A DNA stretch of 64,000 nt, from assembly GCF_028737215.1 (NCBI RefSeq), contig NZ_JAQZAM010000015.1:62001-126000 (forward strand), read 5' to 3'. The position numbers and the translations under genes were made by a program. Numbering within the stretch: the stretch's first letter is position 1; the number at the start of each line of letters is the position of its first letter. This document shows, one piece after another, positions 36,393-45,029 of the stretch. The stretch comes from Actinomycetospora chibensis. GTDB taxonomy: Bacteria > Actinomycetota > Actinomycetes > Mycobacteriales > Pseudonocardiaceae. The notes beneath the pieces are model-generated. The model was not told where the DNA came from, ran no database searches, and worked only from the letters and a program-made list of their open reading frames with translations.

Positions 36393-37112
36393 TCATCGGC
36401 GTTCGCGCTCCCGGAGGTAGGCCTCCAGCTCGGCGGCCCCGCTCAGCATTGCCCGCCCCCGAGCGGCGAGCCGTGCGTGCCAGTCGCCCATGGCGGCCTC
36501 CAGCGGCTCGAGCCCGCCGGCCGCCCGGACCTGCGCGATCAGCGGAACGATCTGCTCCAGCTGGTAGCCGCCCCTCCGGAGCTGGTGGGCCATCCGGACG
36601 TCCCGGACGTCGGCGTCGTCGTAGACGCGGTAGCCGGTCCGCAGGTCGCGGCGCGGGACGACGAGCCCGGCCCGCTCCCAGGCGCGCAGCGTGGCGGGCC
36701 GCAGTCCGAGCTGGTGCGCCAGCGGCCCGATGAACGTGCCGCCGGGCTCGGGTGTCGCGACGGGACCCAGGTCGCGCAGGGCCCGCTCCACCGCCCGGAG
36801 GGTCCGGCGGTCGTCGAGGAGCTGGGCGTGACCCTCGTCGACCAGGCGGAAGGCCTCCTCGCTCGCGCCCTCGTTGACCGCCCGCATGATCAACGTCGCC
36901 GCGCGGTGGCCGTGCCCGGGAACGAGGGCGAGGAACGCGCGCAGGGCCGCCGCGTGCAGCGGGGTGTAGACCCGGTAGCCGTGCGCGGTGCGGTCCGCGG
37001 CCGGCAGGCTGCCGGCGTCCTCGTAGTTCCGGACGGCCTGGGTGGACAGGCCGTGCCGACGCGCCAGGTCCACCGGCCGGAGCTTCCCGCCGGTTTGAGG
37101 GTTTCCGTCCAC
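36393..37112 (-). CDS. TioE-type MerR regulator with two helix-turn-helix domains
   Basis: 239 residues from GTG 37112. The first MerR HTH (KLRPVDLARRHGLSTQAVRN, around residues 9-28) is followed by NYEDAGSLPAADRTAHGYRVY. A second comparable unit (GPLAHQLGLRPATLRAWERAG then TGYRVYDDADV) follows after a helical linker. Two tandem MerR-like DNA-binding domains mark the TioE family. It diverges from the erythromycin esterase gene across 58 bp, so it most likely controls that gene and itself. Confidence 0.85.
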   Translation of the reverse strand: MDGNPQTGGKLRPVDLARRHGLSTQAVRNYEDAGSLPAADRTAHGYRVYTPLHAAALRAFLALVPGHGHRAATLIMRAVNEGASEEAFRLVDEGHAQLLDDRRTLRAVERALRDLGPVATPEPGGTFIGPLAHQLGLRPATLRAWERAGLVVPRRDLRTGYRVYDDADVRDVRMAHQLRRGGYQLEQIVPLIAQVRAAGGLEPLEAAMGDWHARLAARGRAMLSGAAELEAYLRERERR

Positions 37113-37150
37113 AGTCCTGCCGAGATCGGGCCGAAGTTTCCACCGACGCT

Positions 37151-37166
37151 TCAACGATAGCGTTGA
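37151..37166. promoter_or_regulatory. Candidate MerR operator between regulator and esterase genes
   Basis: TCAACG-ATAG-CGTTGA is a perfect 6-bp dyad with a 4-bp centre, lying directly before the esterase GTG and in the 58-bp divergent gap. Dyads like this are typical MerR-family binding sites. Confidence 0.5.
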
Positions 37167-37170
37167 GGAG

Positions 37171-38352
37171 GTGACTGCTGACATCACCGACACCGTCCGA
37201 CCCGTCGACGCCCGGGCCGTCATGGGGCTGCTCCCCGGCCGGCCGCGGGTGCTCGCCCTGGGCGAGCCGACCCACGGCGAGGACGCGCTCCTCGACCTGC
37301 GCAATGCGCTGTTCCGGCAGCTCGTCGAGCAGGAGGGCTACCGGACCATCGCGATCGAGAGCGACTGCCTGAAGGGCCTGCTCGTGGACGACCACGTCAC
37401 CTGGGGGGCCGGCGCCCTCGACGAGGTGATGGAGCACGGGTTCAGCCACGGCTTCGGCGCGTCCGCGGCGAACCGGGAGCTCGTCCGCTGGATGCGGTCC
37501 CACAACGACGGGCGGCCGGCCTCCGGGCAGGTCCGGTTCGCCGGGGTCGACGGGCCGCTGGAGATCAGCGGCGCGGCGAGCCCCCGGCAGGCCCTCACCG
37601 CCCTGCACGGCTACCTCGCCGCGCACGGCGACGAGAGCCTGCTGCCGTGTTCTCCGGCGACGCTCGACCACCTGCTCGGCGCCGACGACCGGTGGACGAA
37701 CCCCGCCGTGATGTGGGAGCCGGCCGAGTCCGTCGGACGGTCCGCCGACGCCCGGGAGCTGCGCCTGATCGCCGACGACCTCGTGTCGCTGCTCGACGAG
37801 CAGACGCCGCACCTGCTCGCGGCGACCTCCCGGGACGAGTGGGAACGGGCACGCCTCCACGCCCGCACCGCGGTCGGCCTGCTGCGCTACCACCACTCGA
37901 TGGCCGACACCTCGCCGAGCCGCATGCCGCGACTGCTCGGCGTGCGGGACCAGATGATGGCCGACAACGTCCTCGCCGCCGCCGAGCGCGGTCCGACGCT
38001 GGTCTTCGCCCACAACGCCCACCTGCAGCGGGAGAAGAGCTCGATGCGGATGGGCGACGTGGGTGTGGCGTGGTGGAGCGCCGGCGCGCTCGTGAGCGCG
38101 CGCCTCGGCGAGGACTACGCGTTCCTGGCCATGGCGCTCGGCACGATCCGGCACCACGGCGTCGACGACCCGCCGCCCGACACCCTCGAGGGGCTCCTGT
38201 CCGCGCTGCCGGAGAGCCGGGTCCTCGTCGACCCCCGACAGCTGCCGGCCGGCGCCGCGCCCCGCGTCTCGCCGTGGTTCGGCTACGCCCCGCTGGACCC
38301 GGCGCGCCTGGGTGCCCTCGACGGCGTCGTGTTCGTCCGGGACGTCACCTGA
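37171..38352 (+). CDS. Erythromycin esterase family protein
   Basis: 393 residues from GTG 37171 following GAGGAG. Conserved active-site features of the family are visible: LALGEPTHGE (E and H), TIAIESDC, the GFSHGFG segment, and VFAHNAHLQRE near the C-terminal third. Characterised members hydrolyse the macrolide lactone ring, but many relatives have other or unknown substrates. The divergent MerR-type regulator suggests inducible expression, perhaps by a macrolide or similar ligand. Confidence 0.85.
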   Translation: MTADITDTVRPVDARAVMGLLPGRPRVLALGEPTHGEDALLDLRNALFRQLVEQEGYRTIAIESDCLKGLLVDDHVTWGAGALDEVMEHGFSHGFGASAANRELVRWMRSHNDGRPASGQVRFAGVDGPLEISGAASPRQALTALHGYLAAHGDESLLPCSPATLDHLLGADDRWTNPAVMWEPAESVGRSADARELRLIADDLVSLLDEQTPHLLAATSRDEWERARLHARTAVGLLRYHHSMADTSPSRMPRLLGVRDQMMADNVLAAAERGPTLVFAHNAHLQREKSSMRMGDVGVAWWSAGALVSARLGEDYAFLAMALGTIRHHGVDDPPPDTLEGLLSALPESRVLVDPRQLPAGAAPRVSPWFGYAPLDPARLGALDGVVFVRDVT

Positions 38353-38423
38353 CGGCGGTCCTCGCCCACGGCGACGTACCGACCGCCGTCGGCGGGCTCC
38401 GGACGGTGGACCAGGATCGGACC

Positions 38424-39605
38424 ATGGACGGAGAGCGGGTCGGTCTGGTGCTGTCCGGATCGGCCGCGCGCGGCCCGTACCAGGCGGGAGCGCTCTCGGT
38501 CCTGATCCCGGCCCTGCTGGCGGACGGGAAGGCGCCCGTCGTGCTCCTGGGCACGAGCTCGGGCGGGATCTCCGCCACGCTGCTGGCGCAGTTCGCCGAC
38601 ACCGGGGCGGAGGCGGGACAGCACGTCGCGGACGTCTGGACGAGCTTCGGAGCCGTGTTCGACAACCCCTTCTTCGGCGGAGCGTCCCTGCGGGTGATCG
38701 GACGGTCGCTGCTCGGCGGGCTGATCGAACCGGTGTCCTCGCTGCTCGACACGAGGCCGCTGCGCGAGCACGCCCAGAAGGTCTTCGACCCGGCACGGGT
38801 CCGGGCCAATGTCGACGGGGGCCGGCCGCTCACCCTGGCGGTGGCGGCGACCGTCTGCCCGACCGAGGGCGCCGCCGCGCGGTCACGCCTGTTCCTGCTG
38901 GGCGAGCGACCGGCGCGACCACCCCACGACCACGCGGTCGACGTGGTCGAGGTCGAGCAGATCACCCTGTCCCACGTCCTCGCCTCGGCGGCGATCCCGC
39001 TCGCGTTCCCCCCGGAGTACGTGGCGGAGCCGCACGCCTGGCGCGGCTACTACGTGGACGGGGGCGTCCGGCTCAACGCACCGGTGGACGCGGCCCTCGC
39101 GTGCGGCGTGACCCGGCTCGTCGTCGTGTCCGGGCACTCCGTCGGGGCACCCCCGCAACCGCGACCCGTCCCGCCCGGCGCTCCTCCGGACACCGCCGCG
39201 ACGGCGGCCCTCTCGGTGCGCGCCGTGCTCAGCGACGGGCTCAGCGACGATCTCCATGCCCTCGGCAGGCACAACCGGTGGCTGCGGGAGATCGAGGACG
39301 TCGTGCCCGAGGACCGGCGGCCCGGCACGCGGGTCCCCTACCTGGCCGTCGCACCGGAGGACGGCCAGCTCGCCCAGCTCGCCGCCGACGTGTTCCGGCC
39401 CTCGGCCCTGCCCCTCACCGCGAACTCGGCGATCGGCCGCATGCTCGACGCGCTCGGCGACGGCGTCGGTCGCGACGAGCTGCTCAGCCTCATCCTGTTC
39501 GACGGCGAGTACGCCCGGCAGCAGGTGGCGCTCGGGCGTGAGCGCGCCGAGGAGGTCCTCGCCCACGGCTGGCGGTTCGGGCCGCCCGAGCAGGAGGACG
39601 GCTGA
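38424..39605 (+). CDS. Patatin-like phospholipase
   Basis: 393 residues from ATG 38424, with AGGA 8 nt upstream; the frame is open further upstream but that part overlaps the esterase gene. The oxyanion glycine-rich loop is SGSAARGPYQAG, the nucleophile elbow is GTSSG and the catalytic aspartate lies in YVDGGVRLNAP. This gives the Ser-Asp dyad of patatin lipases. Substrate unknown. It converges with a serine-hydrolase gene 25 bp away. Confidence 0.88.
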   Translation: MDGERVGLVLSGSAARGPYQAGALSVLIPALLADGKAPVVLLGTSSGGISATLLAQFADTGAEAGQHVADVWTSFGAVFDNPFFGGASLRVIGRSLLGGLIEPVSSLLDTRPLREHAQKVFDPARVRANVDGGRPLTLAVAATVCPTEGAAARSRLFLLGERPARPPHDHAVDVVEVEQITLSHVLASAAIPLAFPPEYVAEPHAWRGYYVDGGVRLNAPVDAALACGVTRLVVVSGHSVGAPPQPRPVPPGAPPDTAATAALSVRAVLSDGLSDDLHALGRHNRWLREIEDVVPEDRRPGTRVPYLAVAPEDGQLAQLAADVFRPSALPLTANSAIGRMLDALGDGVGRDELLSLILFDGEYARQQVALGRERAEEVLAHGWRFGPPEQEDG

Positions 39606-39630
39606 GGGCCTGCCGGCCGCCTGCGCCGGC

Positions 39631-40941
39631 TCACCGCGTCGTCGTCGGTGCCGGCGTGGCCGGTTCGGACGAGGGCAGCTCGTAGACCTGGTCGGCCACC
39701 TTCGTCAGCAACACGTTCGCCGTCTGCCGGCCGTCGGGCCCCACCGTCAGGTTGCTCCAGATCACGATCGTCACCTGGTTGACCGGGTCGTAGCCGGCGA
39801 AGCCGTTGTAGCCCGGCATCTCGCCGAAGTGGAAGTAGAGCGGGACGTTCGGCGCGAGGATCTGGCGCTCGATGCCCAGCCCGTACTGCGTCGCGCCCGG
39901 CTGCGACGGGTCGGAGGGCTGCGGGCTGTCCAGCCACTGCCGCTGGAGGTCGGCTCCGAACACCCGGCCGCCGACCAGCGCCTGCATCCAGGTCGCGAGG
40001 TCGTCGGCGGTCGAGATGGCTCCGCCGGCCGCCGTGGCGTAGGACGAGTTCTGGTGGGTGTAGTCGACGGGCGCCAGGGTGCCCGCCCGGGCCGCGGCCA
40101 CCATCTCGGGCGGGTAGGGCGTGTCCACGAGGGCGTACTCGGAGCCGCCGTACATGTAGCCACGGGAGAAGGGTTCGGGGATCGAGGTGTCCGTGGTCGC
40201 CGGGAGACTGGTCTGGGCCAGACCCTGCGGGCCGTACAGCCGGTCCTGGAACGCCTGGTTCAGCGGCCTGCCGTCGACCCGCTCGATGATGAGGCCGAGG
40301 AGGGCGTAGTTGGTGTTGCTGTAGTCGTAGTCGGCGCCGGGCGGGAACAACGGGGGGTACCGGAAGGCGATGTCCAGCACCTCCTGAGGAGTCCAGATCT
40401 TCGCCGGGTCGGCGTCGAGGGTGTCCGCGAAGCCGGGGTCGTTCGTGTAGCCGTACAGGCCGCTGCGCATCATCAGCAGCTGGGCGACGGTGATGTTCTC
40501 GCCGTTCGGCACCCCCGGGACGTACGCCGACACGGGATCGGTGAGCCGCAGCTGTCCCTCCTGCGCCAGGAGCAGCGTCACCGCGGAGGTCATCGTCTTG
40601 GTGATCGAGGCGATGCGGACGTGGGTGCCGCCCGTGGCCGCCACCTGCGCACCCCGCTGCGTCGTCCCGACGGCGGCCGTGAACTCGCCCTGTGGGGTGC
40701 GGACCTCGACCACGGCGCCGGGGATCATCAGCTCTGCGGCGGTCGCCTCGACCATGGACGTGAGGGCGGCGGGATCGATCGTCTTCACCACGCCCGACCC
40801 GTTCGTCGGCGTCGCGGCGGCCGCCGCGGTGGGTGCCGCCCCTCCGTTCGCCGAGCAGCCGGCGAGCACCAGGAGCAGGCAGGCCACCAGCCCGAGGACA
40901 CGGGCTCGCGGGGGCGGCAGTGGCCGAGCGTCAGCGCGCAT
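39631..40941 (-). CDS. Serine hydrolase lipoprotein (beta-lactamase/D,D-peptidase fold)
   Basis: 436 residues. The signal region ends in lipobox LAGC (residue ~29), so the enzyme is a surface lipoprotein. The SxxK motif is S-I-T-K in HVRIASITKTM, and the YxN motif is YSNTNYALLG. The late HFGEMPGYNGF serves as the third motif. This is the class C beta-lactamase-like / PBP4* family, usually D,D-carboxypeptidases or esterases. It ends in a Thr/Pro-rich tail. Confidence 0.88.
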   Translation of the reverse strand: MRADARPLPPPRARVLGLVACLLLVLAGCSANGGAAPTAAAAATPTNGSGVVKTIDPAALTSMVEATAAELMIPGAVVEVRTPQGEFTAAVGTTQRGAQVAATGGTHVRIASITKTMTSAVTLLLAQEGQLRLTDPVSAYVPGVPNGENITVAQLLMMRSGLYGYTNDPGFADTLDADPAKIWTPQEVLDIAFRYPPLFPPGADYDYSNTNYALLGLIIERVDGRPLNQAFQDRLYGPQGLAQTSLPATTDTSIPEPFSRGYMYGGSEYALVDTPYPPEMVAAARAGTLAPVDYTHQNSSYATAAGGAISTADDLATWMQALVGGRVFGADLQRQWLDSPQPSDPSQPGATQYGLGIERQILAPNVPLYFHFGEMPGYNGFAGYDPVNQVTIVIWSNLTVGPDGRQTANVLLTKVADQVYELPSSEPATPAPTTTR

Positions 40942-41064
40942 GTCCTGCTCCCCGGCATGGGCACCGACGTCGTTGTCGGATTCGAGAAGGTTGGCGCAGG
41001 ATCGGGCACCGCCACCAGCCGCTGACCGGCCGAGCCACCGCACGTAGGGGACTCGCGACGCAGA

Positions 41065-41084
41065 GGCAGGACCTCGAACCTGCC
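41065..41084. terminator. Weak hairpin after the spermidine-synthase-like gene
   Basis: GGCAGG (41065-41070) pairs with CCTGCC (41079-41084) around an 8-nt loop, directly after the minus-strand gene ending at 41091. Confidence 0.4.
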
Positions 41085-41090
41085 CGCCCG

Positions 41091-41831
41091 TCAGGGCCGA
41101 GCGGCGACCCCGGCTGCGGTCGCGACGTAGACGGTGTGGGCCGCCTCGCGGTCCTGCAACGGGTTCGGGAAGCGGACGACGTGCGCCTCGGCGGTCGCGA
41201 AGGCGTCGGCCAGCAGCGCGGTGAACTCGTCGTCGGGCGGGTCGTTGGACCAGAGCGCGAACACCCCGTCGGGCCGCAGGCGAGCCGCCACGCCGGCCAT
41301 GCCGTCCCGGCCGTAGAACTCGGCGTGGGCGGGATCGAGGACATGCCTCGGGGAGTGGTCGATGTCCACCACGATGGCGTCGAAGAGCCGGTCGGACGCG
41401 GACGCGTCGAACCCCGACGGGGACCGGAGCATCCCGAAGAAGTCGCCGTGCACCAGGGTGCACCGCTCGTCGGAGATCAACGACGCGGCGGCGGGCACCA
41501 GGTCCCGCCGGTGCCACTCGATCACCTCGGCGAGCGCGTCGACCACGACCAGGCGGCCCACCCTCGGGTCCGCGAGCACCGTCTGCGCCGTGTAGCCGAG
41601 CCCGAGTCCGCCCACGACCACGTCGAGGTCGGTCCCCGACACCTCCGCCAGGGCGAGACGGGCCATCTCCACCTCGGCGACGGTGAACATGCTCGACATC
41701 AGGAAGTCGTCGCCGAGCTTGACCTCGAAGATGTCGACGTCGGAGGCGGGGAGCCGCCGCCGGCGCAGCACGAGCTCACCCATCGACGTCGTCCGCCAGT
41801 CGAGCTCCTCGAAGCGAGCGCTCATCGACAC
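41091..41831 (-). CDS. Spermidine synthase-like SAM-dependent methyltransferase fold protein
   Basis: 246 residues; ATG 41825 is an alternative start. The fold is recognised from VVVGGLGLGYTAQTVL (SAM-type glycine loop), VVVDALAEVIEWH (acidic end of strand 2), VHGDFFGML and a VVDIDHSPRHVLD segment as in polyamine-synthase relatives. The N-terminal MGELVLRRRR...FEVKLGDDFLMSS matches stand-alone SpeE-like proteins. The true aminopropyl or methyl donor and acceptor are unknown. Confidence 0.8.
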   Translation of the reverse strand: MSMSARFEELDWRTTSMGELVLRRRRLPASDVDIFEVKLGDDFLMSSMFTVAEVEMARLALAEVSGTDLDVVVGGLGLGYTAQTVLADPRVGRLVVVDALAEVIEWHRRDLVPAAASLISDERCTLVHGDFFGMLRSPSGFDASASDRLFDAIVVDIDHSPRHVLDPAHAEFYGRDGMAGVAARLRPDGVFALWSNDPPDDEFTALLADAFATAEAHVVRFPNPLQDREAAHTVYVATAAGVAARP

Positions 41832-41894
41832 CCACCCCGACTCGGTCCGGCTGACCCGGACACCACCCGCACCGTAGCCGTGCGCCCCTCGCTC

Positions 41895-42609
41895 TCAGCC
41901 GAGGTCGAGCGAGCGGTCGAGGACGGCACGGGCGACCTCCGTCCGCGGCCGTCGCCGGCTGCGGGCGTGGCCGCGGAGCCGGACGAAGGCCGTATCCAGG
42001 TCGAGGGCGTGGCGCGCGGCGAGGAACCCCTTGGCCTGCTCGATGACGACCCGAGCTCGTCAGCGCGTGCTCCAGCTGCTGGTTGACGGTCTCGACGTTC
42101 GTCTGGGCCCGGCGGTGCAGGATGCCGATGGCCGCGGCCGTGCCCAGGAAGTGGGCGATCCGATGATCGGTGTCCGGCAGGGGCCCGGGTGCACGACGGA
42201 ACAGGTTGAGGCCACCGACGACCTCGGCGTGCCGTGCCACCGGCTCGGCATGGGCAGCGCGGAAGCCCTCGGCCCGTGCCAGGCGGGCGGACGCCGGCCA
42301 GCGGTCCACGTCGTCGTCGAGATCGGTGGAACGCACCGTTCCGCTCGCACGGACGGCGTCGAGGCAGGGGCCTTCCTTGACCAGGATCTGCAGGTTCTCG
42401 AGGTTCTCGCTGCCGCCGTGGGTGGCGGCGACGGGGACCAGCCGGCCCTGCTCGTCGACCAGCAGCACGCCGGCCGCGTCGACGTCGAGCAGTTCGACGC
42501 AGGCCGTCGTGAGCGTGTACAGCAGGTCGGCGACGTCGAAGGCGTCGCTCAAGGTGTCGGTGAGGGCGACGACGACCTCGGCGACGAGCTCGTCCCTCGT
42601 GGACCTCAT
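41895..42609 (-). pseudogene. GAF-ANTAR RNA-binding regulator interrupted by a one-base frameshift
   Basis: From ATG 42609 the frame encodes a GAF sensor domain (AGVLLVDEQGRLVPVAATHG, then KEGPCLDAV) and a helix ending QQLEHALTS. At that point the ANTAR domain continues only in the next frame: RVVIEQAKGFLAARHALDLD, then RTEVARAVLDRSLDLG and TGA 41895-41897. One extra base at about 42054 (A on the plus strand) explains the shift. ANTAR proteins bind dual hexaloop RNA antiterminators. Without correction the product loses this domain and gains a long arginine/proline-rich tail. It may be a real pseudogene or a sequence error. Confidence 0.85.
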
Positions 42610-42730
42610 GGGGGCAGTAATGGCCCGGGCGAGCAGGCGCGGGAGGGCCGTCGTGCCCGGCGGCGATCGTCCGGGGATCATCGACGGCCGATCCCGACCC
42701 GAGGACCACCGAGAGGACTGCGTACTCGCG

Positions 42731-43315
42731 ATGAAGCTGTTGGCGATCTCGGGCAGCCCCTCGTCACCGTCGAAGACGGTCCTGGCGCTCTCGGTCGCGC
42801 TCGCGCGGGGCGCTGAGCACGACGACGTGCACACCGACCTGCTGGATCTGCGCGAGCAGGAGCTGGTGTTCAGCGACGGGCGGGACCCGGCCGACTACAC
42901 CGGAGCCAGCAGGAGGGCGATCGACGACGTGGTCGCCGCCGACGCGCTCCTCGTCGGCACCCCGATGTACCGCGGCGGGTACACCGGTCGGCTGAAGAAC
43001 CTGTTCGACCTGCTCCCCAACGACGCTCTGGCCGGCAAGCCGGTGGGCCTGGTGGCCACCGGTGGCACCGACCACCACTTCCTGGCGCTCGAGCACGAGC
43101 TCAAGCCGCTCGTCGGCTTCTTCCGGGCCTGGGCCGTCCCCGGAGCCGTGTACGCCAACAACACCCACTTCTCCTCGGGCGAGCTCGTCGACCGGGACGT
43201 CCGGGACCGGCTGAACGATCTCGCGGACACCGTCGTGGCCTTCGCCCGCCACATGCCCACCCTCGCGGGTGCCGCCGCTCCGCACATCCCGCGCAAGTCC
43301 GCCACGGAGGCCTGA
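42731..43315 (+). CDS. NADPH-dependent FMN reductase (SsuE-like)
   Basis: 194 residues from ATG 42731. The flavodoxin-like fold has the FMN phosphate loop SGSPSSPSKT near the N-terminus, the GTPMYRGGYTGRLKNLFDLL motif of SsuE/MsuE reductases, and GLVATGGTDHHF. Such enzymes supply reduced flavin to two-component monooxygenases; no such partner lies next to it. It is divergent from the GAF-ANTAR gene. Confidence 0.88.
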   Translation: MKLLAISGSPSSPSKTVLALSVALARGAEHDDVHTDLLDLREQELVFSDGRDPADYTGASRRAIDDVVAADALLVGTPMYRGGYTGRLKNLFDLLPNDALAGKPVGLVATGGTDHHFLALEHELKPLVGFFRAWAVPGAVYANNTHFSSGELVDRDVRDRLNDLADTVVAFARHMPTLAGAAAPHIPRKSATEA

Positions 43316-43381
43316 CCAGTCCTCCTCGGGCACGGTCCCCGGCGTGGCCGCACCCACACGACCGGAGCAGGATGCGGCGCC

Positions 43382-44146
43382 ATGACGGTGGCACTGGTGC
43401 ACGGCAATCCGGAGAGTGCGGCGATCTGGGACCCGCTCGTCGCCGAGCTGGCCCGCGCGGGCGTCGACGACGTCGTCCGGCTCTCCCCGCCCGGCTTCGG
43501 AGTGCCGCTGCCGGCCGGCTTCCCCGCGACCGTCATGGCCTACCGCGACTGGCTGATCGGCGAGCTCGAGCGCTTCGACCGGCCCGTCGACCTCCTGGGC
43601 CACGACTGGGGCGGGGGCCACCTCGGGACCGCACTCATGCAGCGCCCGGAGCTGGTGCGCAGCTGGGCCAGCGACGCCCTGAGCCTCTTCGAGCCGGACT
43701 ACGTGTGGCACGACCTCGCCCAGACCTGGCAGACGCCCGGCGACGGTGAGGCCAACCTCGACGAGATGTTCGCCGGGACCCCCGCGCAGCGGGCCGAACG
43801 GATGCAGGCGTTCGGCATCGGACGGGCCGAGGCGCTTCAGATCGCCGGCGTGCAGGGCGACGAGATGAAGCAGGCGATCCTCGCGCTGTACCGCTCTGCC
43901 GCCCAACCGGCCATGGCCGAGCTCGGCAAGGGACTGTCGGCCCTGGCGACCCGCCCGGGCCTGGCGCTCGTCGCCACCGCGGACCCCTTCGGCGGGTCCG
44001 AGGAGTTCCGCCGACGAGCTGCGGAGCGCGCCGGCGCCGAGGTCGCGGTGCTCGACGGGCTGGGCCACTGGTGGATGACCGAGGACCCGGCCCGCGGCGC
44101 TCGCGTCCTCATCGCCTTCTGGCGCGCTCGGGCCTGGAGCACCTAG
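43382..44146 (+). CDS. Alpha/beta hydrolase with aspartate nucleophile
   Basis: 254 residues. The oxyanion turn is VHGNPESA and the nucleophile elbow is LLGHDWGGGHLG, with Asp in place of Ser, as in haloalkane dehalogenases and epoxide hydrolases. The catalytic histidine is in GLGHWWMTEDP. The cap domain is helical (EPDYVWHDLAQTWQ). Substrate unknown; the Asp nucleophile argues against a plain esterase. Confidence 0.85.
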   Translation: MTVALVHGNPESAAIWDPLVAELARAGVDDVVRLSPPGFGVPLPAGFPATVMAYRDWLIGELERFDRPVDLLGHDWGGGHLGTALMQRPELVRSWASDALSLFEPDYVWHDLAQTWQTPGDGEANLDEMFAGTPAQRAERMQAFGIGRAEALQIAGVQGDEMKQAILALYRSAAQPAMAELGKGLSALATRPGLALVATADPFGGSEEFRRRAAERAGAEVAVLDGLGHWWMTEDPARGARVLIAFWRARAWST

Positions 44147-44229
44147 GCCGCGGCGATGGATCGACCTCTCGGCGCGCAGCGGTCCGGCCGCACCCGGCCT
44201 GAATCGAGACCCGGCCTATCATCGAGACG

Positions 44230-44835
44230 ATGAGCGGGTCGGACTGGGGCGTTCCGCACGCCCGCGTCTCCGAGGTGGAGCGGGAACGAGCCGCCCGTCT
44301 CGTCCGGGCGGCGGTGGCCGACGGTCGGCTGACCCTCGCCGAGGGCGACAGACGCCTGGCTTCGATCGACGCGGCGGCGTACGGCCACGAGGTCCGGTCC
44401 CATACGCAGGACCTCGAAGCGCCTCCCCCGCCGGACGAGTACCGGTCGCCGGCCGCGACCGGCGCGGAACCCCGGACGTCGTCGTTCAGCCTCCTGCGGG
44501 CCACGGTCCGGCGCGGACAGTGGGCGCCGGGGCCGGAGCACTCCGTGGTGGCGTTCATGGGCGGCGTGGAGCTGGACCTCCGCCATGCCCGTCTCGATCC
44601 GCGTGGCACGACCATCCGTGTCGTCGCGATCATGGGTGGGGTCGTGATCATCGTCGGCCCGGACGTCGAGGTGCGGTGCGACGGTCGGGGCGCGATGGGA
44701 GGGTTCGCCGACCTGTCGGGTCCGCCGACGACACCACCGACGTTCGGAGCCCCATCGCTGCACGTCACGGGGGCGGCGATCTGGGGTGGCGTGGAGGTCC
44801 GCCGGCGTGACCGGGAGGCCATCCCGCCGGCTTGA
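44230..44835 (+). CDS. DUF1707 plus LiaF-like C-terminal domain protein
   Basis: 201 residues. An N-terminal DUF1707 module (VSEVERERAARLVRAAVADG, then LTLAEGDRRLASI) is joined by a proline-rich linker to a C-terminal beta-helix-like domain with SVVAFMGGVELDLRHARL, VVAIMGGVVIIVGPDV and AIWGGVEVR. These glycine-pair repeats are the mark of the LiaF/cell-wall-active antibiotic response domain (DUF2154). No membrane segment is present, so it probably acts at the membrane face or in the cytoplasm. Function unknown. Confidence 0.85.
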   Translation: MSGSDWGVPHARVSEVERERAARLVRAAVADGRLTLAEGDRRLASIDAAAYGHEVRSHTQDLEAPPPPDEYRSPAATGAEPRTSSFSLLRATVRRGQWAPGPEHSVVAFMGGVELDLRHARLDPRGTTIRVVAIMGGVVIIVGPDVEVRCDGRGAMGGFADLSGPPTTPPTFGAPSLHVTGAAIWGGVEVRRRDREAIPPA

Positions 44836-45029
44836 GATCGTTGTCCTGACGCGACCGCGGAGATCACCCGTTGGTCCCGCCTCGGGAAAGGCTCAGGACC
44901 ATTGCGTGAACGGGACGCACGACACGTGGGTTCCCGAAGTCGCTGTCCGCCGACTTGATTCGAGTGAGGCGCGATGGAGGAACGGGGCGCGTACCTTCTC
45001 GTGCCGCTGCATCATCTGATCGGAGCCAG

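Noticed and set aside
41061-41090. T-arm-like sequence (GGCAGGTTCGAGGTCCTGCC on the minus strand)
   Set aside because: The loop is 8 nt and no acceptor stem, anticodon arm or CCA end can be fitted; it is better read as a small terminator hairpin.
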